Below, one piece after another: positions 35,413 to 46,984 of a stretch of 64,000 nt of DNA. Within the stretch, counting starts at the first letter, position 1. Every line of letters begins with the position of its first letter. The stretch is from Anodontia alba (lineage: Eukaryota > Mollusca > Bivalvia > Lucinida > Lucinidae): contig OZ024829.1 in the NCBI GenBank assembly GCA_964016985.1, positions 71,095,267-71,159,266 of the forward strand. The letters run 5' to 3'. The translations under genes and the position numbers were made by a program. The notes beneath the pieces were generated by a model. The model did not search any database. It saw only the letters and a program-made list of their open reading frames with translations, and was not told the origin of the DNA.

Positions 35413-36024
35413 CGAGGGGCTTTCATTTAATTGTGTCACCATACCGCGTGGCTGTAAAGAGCACATGGAAACTGCGGTGATTTCATGGGGGAGTGATTTT
35501 CTATAATAGGATGAAATTTCGGTCTAATCCGTTCAGTCTTTCAAAAGTTATTGAAAGTTCAAGCTGGTTTAGTCATATACACTCAAAAGTAAAGGCACAT
35601 TATGAAAAACTTAGACCTGCAACCGGTTTAAGAGGTCTGTGTCTTATCCATGACAACGCACCTGCTCACAAGTGTGTTCTTGTCCAAGACTTCTTGAAAG
35701 AGGAAAAGGTAGTTCAGCTCTCTCATCCACCTTATTCACCAGACCTTAGTCCCTGCGACTTTTTCCTGTTTTCTTTTACTAAAGAAAAGCCTTTCTAGTC
35801 ATCGTTATGAATCCCGAAGTGTACTTGTTAGTGCAATTTACCAGTGTCTTCAGGGTATACCTAAAAAGGCCTACTTCTCTGCCTTTACAGAATCGATTTT
35901 GAGACTTGAAAAGTGTGTTTCCGTCAAGGGAGAATACTTCGAAGGGTTGAAGTAAACGAAATGTGAATGGGATTAATAACGCACCCTGTAGAACCCAGTA
36001 ACAACATTAAATGAACGCCCCTCG
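35413..36024 (+). mobile_element. Mariner element, internally deleted (612 bp) with TA duplication
   Basis: CGAGGGGCTTTCATTTAAT at 35413 is the complement of the 3' end at 36006-36024 with one mismatch. TA flanks both sides (35411-35412 and 36025-36026). Autonomous mariners are ~1.3 kb, so about half is missing, mostly the 5' (DNA-binding) half of the transposase. Confidence 0.93.
35480..35953 (+). pseudogene. Mariner transposase C-terminal remnant
   Basis: HDNAPAHKCVLVQDFL carries the second catalytic Asp. YSPDLSPCDFFLF carries the third Asp, 34 residues later in the family (D34D type). Beyond ~35798 the frame shifts, but the end of the protein (YQCLQGIPKKAY, then a GEYFEG-like ending and TAA near 35953) is still readable. 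The N-terminal helix-turn-helix domains and the first Asp are absent. Confidence 0.9.
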
Positions 36025-36299
36025 TACTGTTGAAACAGGACTGAGAGTTTGTTCAGATGGTCATGCACCATTGACTGTTATGCCCATTATGGTAAAAAAA
36101 AAAAATTACATTCTTCTTCTTCAAAACCAAGGATGGCTCAAAATAATGATATTTTTATTAGTTGCAATGACGGGATTGGAAGAATGTTGCATAATATCTG
36201 CATATCTGCAGTGACTGTTTCACTCTGGTGAGTGAGCCATGGCCTCTTGTTATATGGAGTTACTGTACAGATATTGGAAAGTCATGTTTTTCTTTACAG

Positions 36300-36435
36300 G
36301 TGGGTGATTCGAGTAGCACTACAAGCTCTGTTGAAGTAGTGGAGAATCAGGAGGAAGAGTCCAGCTGTACCCCTGTTTCATCTAACTCTACAGGTCCTAA
36401 GTTTGTTCTCAGACTTGCCAGTAGAGAACATTTAG
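36300..36435 (+). CDS. Candidate host-gene exon (136 nt)
   Basis: The left side has a pyrimidine-rich acceptor (TTTTTCTTTACAG) and the right side a strong donor (GTAAGAG). The single open frame is Ser/Glu-rich, then PKFVLRLASREHL, and it ends one base into a codon. It is not part of any repeat seen here. The next candidate exon (39948) begins with the two bases needed to finish that codon. I do not recognise the protein; it could be a nuclear or regulatory protein with a disordered acidic stretch. The exon before this is not in view. Confidence 0.55.
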
Positions 36436-37079
36436 GTAAGAGAGTTCATTAAATCATAAGGTAATATAATATATTTGTTAGCTAAAGCGATCACTTTTTG
36501 TCCATCGTCCATCCATCCGTCTGTTCATCCATCCATTTTTTTGTCCATTAATGCTTTAAAAATGACTCCTCCAAAGCAGCTGAAGTGATTTGTCCCTAAT
36601 TAGGTAGGAATATTGCTTGGGTAGGGGGATTTAAAAATAGCTCAAATTAAGGTGAGCTGTTGTGGTCAGTCAGTGTCTATTGTGCATCGTGCGTTGTCAA
36701 CAATTGCTTTAAAAGCCTTATCCTCCTACACCCCTGGGCCAATTGACTTGAAACTTGGTAGGAAGCATCCAGGTGGCTTGTAGATAAAAAAAATCAAACC
36801 ATTCCGATTGGAAATCCAAGATGGCCACCATAGCCGCCATCTTAAAAATATACTTGCTTCTTTTCTGAAAGAAAAGGCCAATTGACTTGAAACTTGATTG
36901 GAAGCATCGGGTCGACCTATAGATCAAAAATAGCTAAAAATCGTTCTGCCCTGAAATCCAAGCTGGCCCCCATCTTAAAAATATATTTTTTAGCTCATGA
37001 GCAAAAGCTCAGAGTGAGCTGTTGTGATCTCTCTCTATCCATCGTCCGTCATCCGTCATCCGTCGGCCTTCGTCAACAA

Positions 37080-37540
37080 TTTTGTTAATACTCTAGAGGT
37101 CACAGTTTTAACCCAATCTTGATGAAACTTGCTCAGAATGTTTGCCTCTATGAAATCTAGGTCAGATTCAAAACTGGGTCACTTTGGGTCAAAAACTAGG
37201 TCACCAGGTCAAATCAAAGGAAAAACTTGTTAACACTCTAGAGGTCACATTTTTGAAGTCATTATCATGAGTCTGGCTCAAAATGTTTGTCTTGATGATT
37301 ACTAGGTCAAGTTCGAAATAGGGTCACGGGGTCAAAAACTAGGTCACTAGGCCATATCAAAGGATAACCTTATCAACACTCGAGAGGTAACATTTTTGAA
37401 GTAATCGTCATGAATTTCACTCAAAATGTTTGTCTTTATGATTTCTAGGTCAAGTTCGAAACTGGGCCACTTGGGATCAAAAACTAGGTCACCAGGCAAA
37501 GTCAAAGGAAAACCTTGTTTACACTCTAGCAGTCACATTT
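37080..37540 (+). repeat. Core IV array (about three ~140-bp units)
   Basis: Markers AAAACTAGGTCACCAGG at ~37190 and ~37485 and AAAACTAGGTCACTAGG at ~37334; each unit also has CTCTAGAGGTCACA. The same core type is at 15240-16150. Confidence 0.8.
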
Positions 37541-37544
37541 TAAC

Positions 37545-37790
37545 TGCACAATACATTAACCTATAGATAATGTGTTATTCTATTCTGTATTTCAAACCTT
37601 CCACAGAAAAAACGAAAGTTCAAAAAGTCTTAATCCAGAAGGTCCCTTAGGCAGTTACCTGTGTGATGTGACTCTTCCTGCTCTTTTGATCACATGTCAG
37701 TTTCTTTTCTATTGAACAAAGAAAGTTGACAGGATTTTTTACTGGGTGAATAAGTCTAATTTTCCTTTCTTTCTCCAGTCTATTTTTGTG
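37545..37790. other. Unique sequence inside the composite element
   Basis: Non-coding, with no repeat partner seen in this window. Confidence 0.4.
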
Positions 37791-39947
37791 ATCACTTTTC
37801 GTCCTGTTGTGCGTGCATCCGTCCGTACGTCCGGGGCTGAATCTTTGCATAAATAATGGGGAATGGGAGGTCTACCAAAATAGCTAAAATAAAGGTCGTA
37901 CATTGACATTTGACCTTTTTACGGCAAGGTTAAATTTGGTTCCCGATGCATTTGTATGGGAAAAATGTTGAGAATTTCAAACGACGTCTCCTCCGGAGCC
38001 TTTGGGCCAATGTTGCTCAAATTTCATGTGGAGCCTCCTTGGGGCAGGGAAATGAAAGATTGCTAAAATGGTTGCTGTCCATTGACAAGATGGCCGCTAT
38101 GCCCATATATAGTAAAAACCTTTAAAAATCTTCTTCTCCAGAACCGAGGATGCCTTGGGGCTGAATCTTTGCATATATCATCGGGGACAGGAGATCTACC
38201 AAAATTGCTAAAATAAAGCTTGTACATTGACATTTGACCTTTTTACGGCAAGGTCAAATTTGCTTCCCTATACATTGGTATAGGAAAAATGTTGAGAATT
38301 TCAAACGACCTCCTCTGGAGCCTTCGGGCCAATGTTGCTCAAATTTCATTTGGAGCTTCCTTGGGGCAGGGAAATGAAAGATTGCTAAAATGGTTGCCGT
38401 CCACTGACCAAGGTGGCCGCCATGCCGAAATATGGCAAAAACCTTTAAAAATCTTCTTCTCCATAACCAAGGATGCCTTGTGGCTGAATCTTTGCATATA
38501 TCATCGGGGACGGGAGGTCTGCCGAAATATATAAAATAATGGTCATACATTGACATCTGACCTTTTTTCGGAGAGGTCAAGTTTGCTTCCCTATGCATGT
38601 TTATGGGAAAAATGTTGAGAATTTCAAATGACTTCTCTTCTGGAGCCCCTGGGCCAGTGTTGCTCAAATTTTATTTGGAGCCTCCCTGGGGCAGGGGAAT
38701 GAAAGCTTGCTAAACTAGTTGCCATCCATTGACCAAGATGGCCGCCATGCCGATATATGGTAAAAACCTTTAAAAATCTACTTCTCCACAACCAAGGATG
38801 CCTTATAGCTGAAACTTTGCACATATCATCAGGGACGGGAGGTCTACCAAAATTGCTAAAATGATGGTTGTACATTGACATTTGACCTTTTACAGCGAGG
38901 TCAAGTTTGCTTCTGAATGCATTTGTATGGGCCCCATACATTGTATGGAAAAAATGTTGATAATTTCAAATGACTTTTCCTCTGAAGCCTCTGGGCCAGT
39001 GTTGCTCAGATTTCATGTAGAGCCTCCTTGGGGCAGGAGAATGAAAGATTGCTAAAATGGGCATGGTCCATTGATCAAGATGGCTGCCATGCCCATATAT
39101 GGTAAAAACCATTAAAAATCTTCTTCTCCAGAACCAAATAAGCCCTGGGCCCTAATCTTTGCACAAATTATGGGGGACAGGAGATCTACCAAAATTGCTA
39201 AAATGATGGTCCTATGTTGATGTTTGACCTTTTTATGGCAAGGTCAAATTTGCTTCCCAATGCATTTGTATGGGCCCTATACATTTATATTGGAAGTATT
39301 GAGGTGACTTGCTGATAAGCAGTAGTAAAATGGTCCTGATTGGAAATCTAAGATGGCCGCCATTTTGTTTATGTTTATTATATTTCCCAGCCACTGTGCT
39401 GTTTACGTGTATAAAATCACAATTCTTCAGAAACCACAGCCAATTTCGACCAAATTCCACATTGATCCTACTGTTGAAATGTGATTGATAGTTTGTTCAA
39501 ATGATCATGCTCCATTGACTGTCAGGGCCAAATAATATTCTTCTTCAAAACTAAGAACTGCTCAAATGATGATCTTTTCATTAGTTGCGATGATAGGATT
39601 GGAAAAATGTTGCATAACATTTGCATATCTGCAGTGGCTATGTCACTCAGGTGAGCGAGCCGTGGCCCGTGGGCCTCTTGTTTATTTCCTATTTTCTTAT
39701 GTTCCTTTATCATTCCTTTCACTGAAGATTCTATTATTTTCAATAAATCGACTTTCAATGTCTTGTTATTTTTGATCGTCGATTTACGTCATATGTTTTC
39801 CCGACTTTCTTATTGATCGTTACGGTGGTTGTGTTTAGTTTGAAAGTCGTGCATAATCATTCCAAATATTTAGTTTTTTTTTTTTTTTGTTCCAGGTTAT
39901 CTACTGATTTGATTTGTAATAACTGGACTACAATTGGGATCTTGCAG

Positions 39948-40087
39948 GCAAACATAGATTTTATTCTTGCGAAAAGATCTACCATGAAGGAGAAGCTGAC
40001 AAGAAAAGAAAGTTGTCCTATCAGACAGGTCTGAAGACATCTCTTTTCTTGATGGGAGTACCACCCCACAGGGCTTTACTGCTGGGG
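39948..40087 (+). CDS. Candidate host-gene exon (140 nt)
   Basis: The acceptor is CTTGCAG and the donor GTAAGA. Entering with two bases to complete the Gly codon begun in the 36300 exon, the frame is open throughout and protein-like: KHRFYSCEKIYHEGEADKKR, then KLSYQTGLKTSLFLMG and PPHRALLLG, ending in phase 0. Other frames of the same stretch hit stops. A second acceptor after a long T run (~39894) opens a different frame (LICNNWTTIGILQ) that does not fit the phase of the previous exon. No match to a family comes to mind; a basic cluster follows an acidic patch. Confidence 0.5.
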
Positions 40088-40129
40088 GTAAGACCCATCT
40101 AGGTGGCATCTGTATTGGTGCGAGCACCC

Positions 40130-40440
40130 AAAGTCTAAGTCTACCAGGCACCAAGCACTGGGCACCGGGCACAGCTTCACCAGGCACAGGGCAACCAGGC
40201 ACTGGGAGACCAGGCACAGGGCAACCAGGCACAGGGCAAGCAGGCACCAGGCACTGGGCAACATATCACTGGTTAACCAGGCACTGGGCATCCAGGAACC
40301 GGTGTAATGGTCAGTTTCTTCCCCTGTCCAAATCTTTCCCCTGGGGAAGAAACGGACCGGTTGGTTTCTTCCCCCGGGGAAGAAATGGACCATTTGGTTT
40401 CTTCTGCCCTAGTTTGTTTCTTCCCCCCTTGAGATTTTTT
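40130..40440. repeat. Two adjacent minisatellites
   Basis: 40140-40305 repeats a ~15-bp unit like CCAGGCACAGGGCAA about ten times (its PGTGQ-type translation is accidental). 40310-40440 has repeats of GGTTTCTTCCCC and GGGGAAGAAA that pair with each other as small palindromes. Confidence 0.8.
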
Positions 40441-40869
40441 CAGCAGCAGGCTCAACCGACTATATATGTGTCAAATATGGTGGTAAATTAAATAAAATAG
40501 CCTTCTGAAGTAGCAAGAGGTGTTATAAGTATGACATTGTTTACTCCTTCCCTCCACCTCCACACCCACAACCTTCCATCATGGATTTGTTTTTTTTTTG
40601 TCAGTATGACATTCTCTCCTAGATATATACAGGTATGTTGAAGCAGAGAGATGTCGGGGGTAAACTTTGGCTGTGAAATCCACTATCACTCAAAAACTAG
40701 AGGAGGGAAAGAGGGGGTGAGGGAGGGGGTGGGGAAGAAACTGACTAGTTGATTCCTTTCCCTCCCAACCCCAACCAACCTCCCTTGGACTCTTTTCTGG
40801 CTTTTCTGTTCGTTTGTTTGTTTGTTCGTTCGTGCGTTTGTTCGTTCGTGCGTTTGTTCATTCATTCGT
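40441..40869. other. Non-coding spacer with GTTT/GTTC simple repeat
   Basis: 40805-40862 is a GTTTGTTCGTTCGTGC-type microsatellite. There is a G-rich patch at ~40690-40735. No gene is seen. Confidence 0.6.
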
Positions 40870-41591
40870 CACGCTTTCTGGTGCATAGCATAACTTTAGA
40901 ACCAGGTATGCTAATGTTTTGCAATTTCATATATCGATTCCTCATGAAAAAATAGGTGACCCGTATTTTTTATCCGAATTATCTCCCATTTTGGAGTTAT
41001 TGCCCTTGAAATAAAATAACATTGAAATCTCATTAGCAAGATATCTAAAAAAGTATTTGAGCTAGAGTCTTGATATTTGGTATACTGATTGGGGCTGAGG
41101 AGATCATTTGATTAAATTTTCAACAAATTTAATGAATTTTTATTGGAGTTATGGCCCTTTGCAATTTTTGCCCATTTGTTGCTTTCATGTGCATTGCATA
41201 AGTTTAGAGCCATGTATGCTAATGTTTTTAAATTTCATATATGGATTCCTCATGAAAAAATAGGTGACCCGTATTTTTTTTCTTATCCAAATTGTCTCCC
41301 ATTTTAGAGTTATTGCCCTTTTAATAAAATAACATTGAAATCTCGTTAGCAAGATATCTCAAAAAGTCTTTGAGCTAGTCTTGATATTTAGTATACTGAT
41401 TGGGACTGAGGAGGAGATCACCTGATGAAATTTTCAATGAATTTAATGAAATTTTGTTGGAGTTATGGCCCTTTGCAATTTTTGGCCATTTGTTGCTTTC
41501 ATGTGCATAGCATAAGTTTAGAACCATGTATGCTAATGTTTTGAAAATTCAAATATGGATTCCTCATGAAAAAAATAGGTTACCCGTATTT
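40870..41591 (+). repeat. ~310-bp tandem repeat, about 2.3 units
   Basis: ACCATGTATGCTAATGTTTT-like marker at ~40900, 41210 and 41523; each unit also has CCTCATGAAAAAATAGGTGA and TTGGAGTTATGGCCCTTTGC. Another part of a unit is at 43197-43385. It resembles the cores of the tandem-repeat elements. Confidence 0.8.
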
Positions 41592-42965
41592 TTATGCCCC
41601 TGCCATTTTCAATGGGGGTGCATATAGTATCACCGCTGTCCGTATGTACGTCCGTCCAGTCCATCCGTCCGTCCCGTACGTCGTCCCGTACATAACACTT
41701 TTGGTTTCCGTGCGATATCTTTTGAAAGGATTGGAATATGGGATTGAAATTTTATACACAGGTATATAATCATAAAATGTAGATCAAGTTCGATTTAGGG
41801 TAAAATCCATCAATCATTTTGGGAGTTATGGCCCTTTTCAACTTTGAAAAATTTTCAACTTTGAAAAATGGTTTCTGTGCGATATCTTTTGACGTGATTG
41901 GTGTATTGGATTGAAATTTTGTACACAGGTATATAATCATAAAATGTAGGTCAAGTTCGATTTAGAGTAAAATCCATCTGTTATTTTTGGAGTTGTGGCC
42001 CTTTTTCAACTTTGAAAAATGGTTTCCGTTCCATAACTTTTGAAAAGATTAGTGTATTGGATTCATATTTTTTACACAAGTAGTATAATTATAAAATATA
42101 TGTCAAGTTTGATTTAGGGTAAAATCCACCAATTATTTTTGGAGTTACGGTCTTTTATCAATGTAGAAAAATAGTTGAAAAATGGTTTCCGTTGGGTATC
42201 TTTTGAAAAGATTAGTGTATTGGATTCAAATTTTATACCAGGTATATAATCATAAAATGTAGGTCAAGTACGATTTAGGGTAAAATCCACCAATTCTTTT
42301 TGGAGTTATGGCCCATTTTCAACATTGAAAAATGGTTCCGTTCCATAACATTTGAAATGATTAGTGAATCGGATTCATATTTTATACACAAGCATATAAT
42401 TATAAAATATAGGTCAAGTTTGATTTAGGGTAAAATCCACAAATTATATTTGGAGTTACGGCCCTTTATCAATGTTGAAAAATAGTTGAAAAATGGTTTC
42501 CGTTCGATATCTTTTGAAAGGATTAGTGTATTGGATTCAAATTTTATACACAGGTATATAACCATAAAATGTATGTCAGGCTGGATTTAGGGTAAAATCC
42601 ACCAATTATTTTTGGAGTTATGGCCCTTTTTCAACTTTGAAAAATGGTTTACGTTCCATAACTTTTGAAAAGATTAGTGAATTGGATTCATATTTTATAC
42701 ACAAGCATATAATTATAAAATATAGGTCAAGTTTGATTTAGGGTAAAATCCACCAATTATATTTGGAGTTACAGCCCTTTTTCAACATTGAAAAATAGTT
42801 TCAGTTTGATATCTTTTGAAAACATTTATGTATTAAAATCATATTTAACACACAGGTATATATTCATAAAATAGAGGTCAAGTTCCAATTAGGGTAAAAT
42901 CAACCCATTGTTATGGGAGTTATGGCCCTTTTTCACCTTCAAAAGATGTTTTCCTTTCGATATTT
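41592..42965 (+). mobile_element. Family F tandem-repeat element, 3' truncated
   Basis: TTATGCCCCTGCCATTTTC pairs with AATGGGGGTGCATATAG in an imperfect hairpin, then GTCCGTATGTACGTCCGTCC. Core VI follows: about eight ~150-165-bp units marked by GGAGTTATGGCCC, GGTTTCCGTTC and TTTAGGGTAAAATCCA. The element is cut at 42966 by a family A 5' end, and no 3' hairpin follows. Confidence 0.8.
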
Positions 42966-43102
42966 TTAGCTCACCTGAGCAAAAGCTCAGGGTGAGCTAT
43001 TGTCATCACCCTATGTCCGTCGTCGTCCGTCGTTCGTTGTCAACAATTAGTTTGTTAACACTCTAGAGGTCACAGTTTTGACCCAGTCTTGATGAAACTT
43101 GG
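42966..43102 (+). mobile_element. Family A 5' end fragment
   Basis: TTAGCTCACCTGAGCAAA with GCTCAGGGTGAGCTA hairpin, CCGTCGTCGTCCGTCG, then the start of a core IV unit (GAGGTCACAGTTTTGACCC). It is joined at 43103 to a SINE fragment; the rest is missing. Confidence 0.8.
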
Positions 43103-43196
43103 TCAGTAAACGTGTGGTTAGGTAAACTGAAAGCGCTTGACATGACCCCATTGGGTTGACTGGGCCGTAAAACCTCAACACAAACAAACAAACAAA
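43103..43196 (+). mobile_element. SINE 3' fragment
   Basis: It has the last ~90 bp of the 13193-type SINE: AGTAAACGTGTGGTTAGG, TGACCCCATTGGGTTGACTG, and a CAAACAAACAAACAAA tail. The tRNA-like head is missing, so this is not an ordinary complete insertion. Confidence 0.85.
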
Positions 43197-43385
43197 TGTC
43201 GTTGCTTTATTGTGTATAGCATAAGTTTAGAACCATGTATGCTAATGTTTTGAAATTTCATATTTTGATTCCTCATGAAAAAATAGCTGACCCATATTTA
43301 TTTCTTATCCCAATTGTCTCCTATTTTAGAGTTATTTCCCTTTGATAAAATAACAGTGAAATCTCATATATTTGTACTGTTGTTA
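43197..43385 (+). repeat. 310-bp-repeat fragment
   Basis: It continues the unit type at 40870-41591 (AGAACCATGTATGCTAATG, CCTCATGAAAAAATAGCTGA), so elements F, A and the SINE fragment lie within one interrupted array. Confidence 0.7.
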
Positions 43386-43464
43386 CCGTCATGGGCAAGC
43401 AGTGTTGGAGTCAAGCAGTGTTAGAGTCAGGCAGTTGAGGGCATAGTGTTTTACAAACACCAGC

Positions 43465-43677
43465 TGTAGTTTAATAATACTCTGAATCCTTAACCAGACA
43501 CTGCAGGCCGTACTTTAAATAATACCTTGAATAATACGCTGAATCCTGAACCAGATGCTGAATAAGACCCTGGACATTTTTTAATAATACGCTGAATCCT
43601 GAACCAGACGCTGCTGGTCGTATTTTGAATAATACACTGAATACTGAACCAGACGCTGAATAATACCATGGACATTT
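43465..43677. repeat. 98-bp satellite block 1
   Basis: The composite unit is a ~45-bp half (CTGAATCCTGAACCAGACGC, TGGTCGTATTTTGAATAATA) plus a ~53-bp half (CTGAATACTGAACCAG, CCTGGACATTTTTTAATAAT). The block stops at GGACATTT where a family A element begins. Confidence 0.85.
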
Positions 43678-46088
43678 TTAGCTCACCTGAGCTATGCTCA
43701 GGATGAGCTATAGTGATCACTTTTCATCCGTTGTCCGTCCGTGCTTCCGTGCTTCAATCCGTCTGTTAACATTTTCAAATGACTTCTTCTCTGAAGCCCC
43801 TGAGCCAATTTTGCCCAAATTTCATATGGCGCCTCCTTAGGTTGGCGGAACAAAAGATTGCTAAAATGGTCGGGTCTGTTGACCAAGATGGCCGCCATGC
43901 CCATATATGGTAAAAACCTTTAAAAATCTTCTTCTCCAGAACCGACGACGCCTTGGGGCTGAATCTTTGCATAAATCATCAGAGATGGGGGATCTACCAA
44001 ATTTGCTAAAATAATGGTTGTACATTGACATTTGACCTTTTTACGGCAAGGTCAAGTTTTCTTCTCTATGCATTTGTATGGGAAAAAACCTTTAAAAATC
44101 TTTTTCTCCAAAGCATGCCTTATGGCTGAATCTTTGCATATATCATCGGGAACGAGAGGTCTACCAGTTTCTAAAAACAATGGTCGTACATTGACATTTG
44201 ACCTTTTTACGGCAAGGTCAAGTTTGCTTCCTTATGCATTGGTATGGGAAAAATGTTCTGAATTTCAAACGACTTCTCCTCTGGAGCCTCTGGACCAATG
44301 TTGCTCAAATTTCATATGGAGCCTTCTTAGGTTGGGGGAACAAAAAATTGCTAAAATGGTCAAGGTTCGTTGACCAAGATGGCTGCCATGCCCATATATG
44401 CTAAAAACCTTTTAAAATCTTCTTCTCCAGAGGAAGCCTTGGGGCTGAATCTTTGCATAAATCATCGGGGACGGGGGATCTACCATAGTTGCTAAAAAAA
44501 TGGTTGTACATTGACATTTGACCTTTTTATGGCAAGGTCAGATTTGCTTCCTTTTGCATTTGTATGGGAAAAATGTTCTCTCCTCTAGAGCCTCTGGGCT
44601 AATGTTGCTCAAATTTATTTGGAGCCTCCCTGGGGCAGGGAAATGAAAGATTGCTAAAATGGTTGTGGTCCACTGACCAAGATGGCCGCCATGCCCGTAT
44701 ATTGTAAAAACTTTTAAAAAGCTTCTTCTCCAGAATCGAGGATGCCTTGTGGATGAATCTTTGCATAAATCATCGGGGACGGGAGGAATACTAAAGTTGC
44801 TGAAATAATGGTCATACAAGTTTGCTTCTGTATGCATGGGCCCCATACTTTTGTATGGAAAAAATGTTGATAATTTCAAATGACTTCTCTGACGCCTCTG
44901 GGCCAGTGTTGCTCAAATTTCATGCAGCCTCCTTGGGTAGAAAAGATTGCTAAAACGGGCATGGTCCATTGATCAAAATGGCTGCCATGCCCATATCATG
45001 ACAGGTTTTTCTCTTAGAAAAAAAGTGGAAAAAAAAATTCATGCTCAACTGATAATTCAACCAGATGCTACTGCCCTCAACTCTCATACACTAATGAGTC
45101 TGCTCACAACAGGTGGTATTACCAGATTTACCTTGGGTCTACTTTTCTCTGATAAAACTTGTTCCCTACATTGCAATATATAGTCTTAAACTCTTTATTT
45201 TCTAACATAGGAAACCATTTAAAATGTGTAATTTGATTATTTTTTTATGCAGATGTAGATTTCGGAATTGGTTTTGAGCTACTTCATTGTGTTTTATATT
45301 TAAGAATTTTGTGTGTGGGTTTCTAGTTAACTGTCTTGTCAGTATTACTTAACTAATTGCATAACTGAACATCATTTTATTGGTATCTGGGCAGAATTTT
45401 ATGGTCTCAGTCATAAGAAACATATGGAAATGCAATACCCCACTAACCCGACTTTTATATAGTAATAGTCGGGAAGGTGGGGGTCAAATTCTCTAAGAGA
45501 AAAACACGGCATGTATGGTAAAAACTTTCATCTTCTACAGAACCAAATAAGCCCTGGGCCTAATCTTTGCACAAATTATGGGGGATAGGAGATCTACCAA
45601 AATTGCTAAAATGATGATTCTTTGTTGACGCTTGACCTTTTTATCTCCAAGGTCAAATTTGCTTCCCCATGCATTTGTATGGGCCATATACATTTATATT
45701 GGAAGTATCGAAGTGACTTGTAGATCAACAATCGTTCTGATTGGAAATCTAAGATGTCCGTCATCTCATTTATGTTTATTATATTTCCCTGCCACTGTAC
45801 TATTTATATGTATAAAATCACTTAGCCAATTTCCACCAAATTTCACATTGATCCTACTGTTGAAATGTGATCGATAATTTATTCAAATGATCACCGTCCA
45901 TTGACTGTCAGGCCCATATATTCTTTTATATATATATATCTTTTATATATTCTCCAAACTAAGAACTGCTAAAATGATGATCTTTTCATTAGTTGCGATG
46001 ATAGGTTTGGAAAAATGTTGATTAGCATCTGCATATCTGCACTGGCTATGTCACTCAGGTGAGCGAGCCCTGGCCCGTGGGCCTGTTG
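43678..46088 (+). mobile_element. Family A element with core I, inserted in the satellite
   Basis: TTAGCTCACCTGAGCTATGC hairpin, CCGTTGTCCGTCCG, core I units, A tail and GGCCCGTGGGCC hairpin with TGTTG at 46088. Left flank GGACATTT and right flank TTTAATCATATGCTG rejoin into a normal satellite unit with the expected six T residues, so no target duplication. It contains a MITE at 44997-45513. Confidence 0.87.
44997..45513. mobile_element. 517-bp TIR element (MITE-like)
   Basis: The left end CATGACAGGTTTTTCTCTTA (44997) and the right end (45490-45513) are inverted copies of about 22 bp with three differences. It interrupts core I between GCCCATAT and ATGGTAAAAA, which are joined in other units. 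The target duplication is very short or ambiguous (a T or TAT). The interior has no transposase. The superfamily is unknown. Confidence 0.75.
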
Positions 46089-46186
46089 TTTAATCATATG
46101 CTGAATCCTGAACCAGACGCTGCTGGTGGTATTTTGAATAATACCCTGAATACTGAACCAGATGCTGAATAATACCCCGGACATTT
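46089..46186. repeat. 98-bp satellite block 2 (one unit)
   Basis: Exactly one composite unit lies between two elements that both stop or start at the same phase (TTTAAT on the left, GGACATTT on the right). Confidence 0.85.
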
Positions 46187-46984
46187 TTATATGCCTGTTT
46201 GAAAAACAGGACATATTATGTTACGGTGTATGGTGGCCGTCCGTCCGTAAACTTTTTCGTTTCCGGCTAACTCCTCCTACAGTTTACATCCTACCAAGCT
46301 GAAACTTGGTATATAGTTAGACCATGATGTGGTGCAGCGCATATTATTTCAGGGTTACAGTCCACCAAATGTTTGCAGACTTATGCCCCATAGAAAATTT
46401 CTATAAACTTTTCATTTCCTGTTAACTCCTCCTACATTTTACATCCGATCAAGCTGAAACTTCATGTATAGTTAGACCATGATGTGGAGCAGTGCATATT
46501 ATTTTGAGATTACAGTCCACCAAATATTAGCAGAGTTATGCCCCTTTGAAAATTTCTGTAAACTTTTCGTTTCCGGCTAACTTCTCCTACAGTTTACATC
46601 CGATCAAGCTGAAACTTGATTTGTAGTTTGACCATGATGTGGAGCAGCGCATATATTATTTCAAGGTTACAGTCCACCAAATATTAGCAGAGTTATACCC
46701 CTTTGAAAATTTCTATTAATTTTTCGTTTCTGGCTAAATCCTCCTTCAGTTTACATCTGATCAAGCTGAAACTTCATAAATAGTTACACGATGATGTGGA
46801 GCAGCGCATATTATTTCGAGGTTACAGCGCACCAAATATTGACAGAGTTATGTCCCTTTGAAAGTTTTTGTAAACTTTTCGCAGCATATTGTTTAGAGGT
46901 AATAGTGTGCAAATTTGATTTTATAATAGGTATATTTTTTGCAAATAACTAAAGTTATGGCCATATGGGCATGTTATTTATTAT

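Larger units (their letters stand above)
35334..36249 (+). mobile_element. Family A 3' tail split by a mariner
   Basis: 35350-35410 and 36027-36249 form one family A tail (AATTTTCACCAAATTTTATG, then CTGTTGAAACAGG and GTTTGTTCAGATGGTCATG), ending TCTTG at 36249. The mariner at 35413-36024 lies at the TA in GATCCTACTGTTG, the uninterrupted form of which is seen at ~39476. Confidence 0.8.
36478..39680 (+). mobile_element. Composite of family A elements filling the intron
   Basis: A degenerate start (TTAGCTAAAGCGATCAC) lies at 36478. Core II sequence follows at 36640-36985, then a second A-type start at 36990 (TTAGCTCATGAGC hairpin, CCGTCATCCGTC) with core IV units to ~37540. After unique sequence, core I resumes from ~37790 (GATCACTTTTCGTCC, CCGTCCGTACGTCC) to ~39340. 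The A tail ends with the GGCCCGTGGGCC hairpin and TCTTG at 39680. At least three partial elements are present, and nesting versus recombination cannot be settled here. Confidence 0.75.

Noticed and set aside
39894..40032. Alternative exon starting after the long T run at 39872-39893
   Set aside because: Its open frame does not match the phase left by the 36300-36435 exon, and it ends at a stop in 40029-40032; the acceptor at 39947 fits better.
40076..40247. Collagen-like or PGTGQ/PVPGC repeat protein
   Set aside because: A 15-bp minisatellite read through; no start, no conservation, and it begins just after a good splice donor at 40088.
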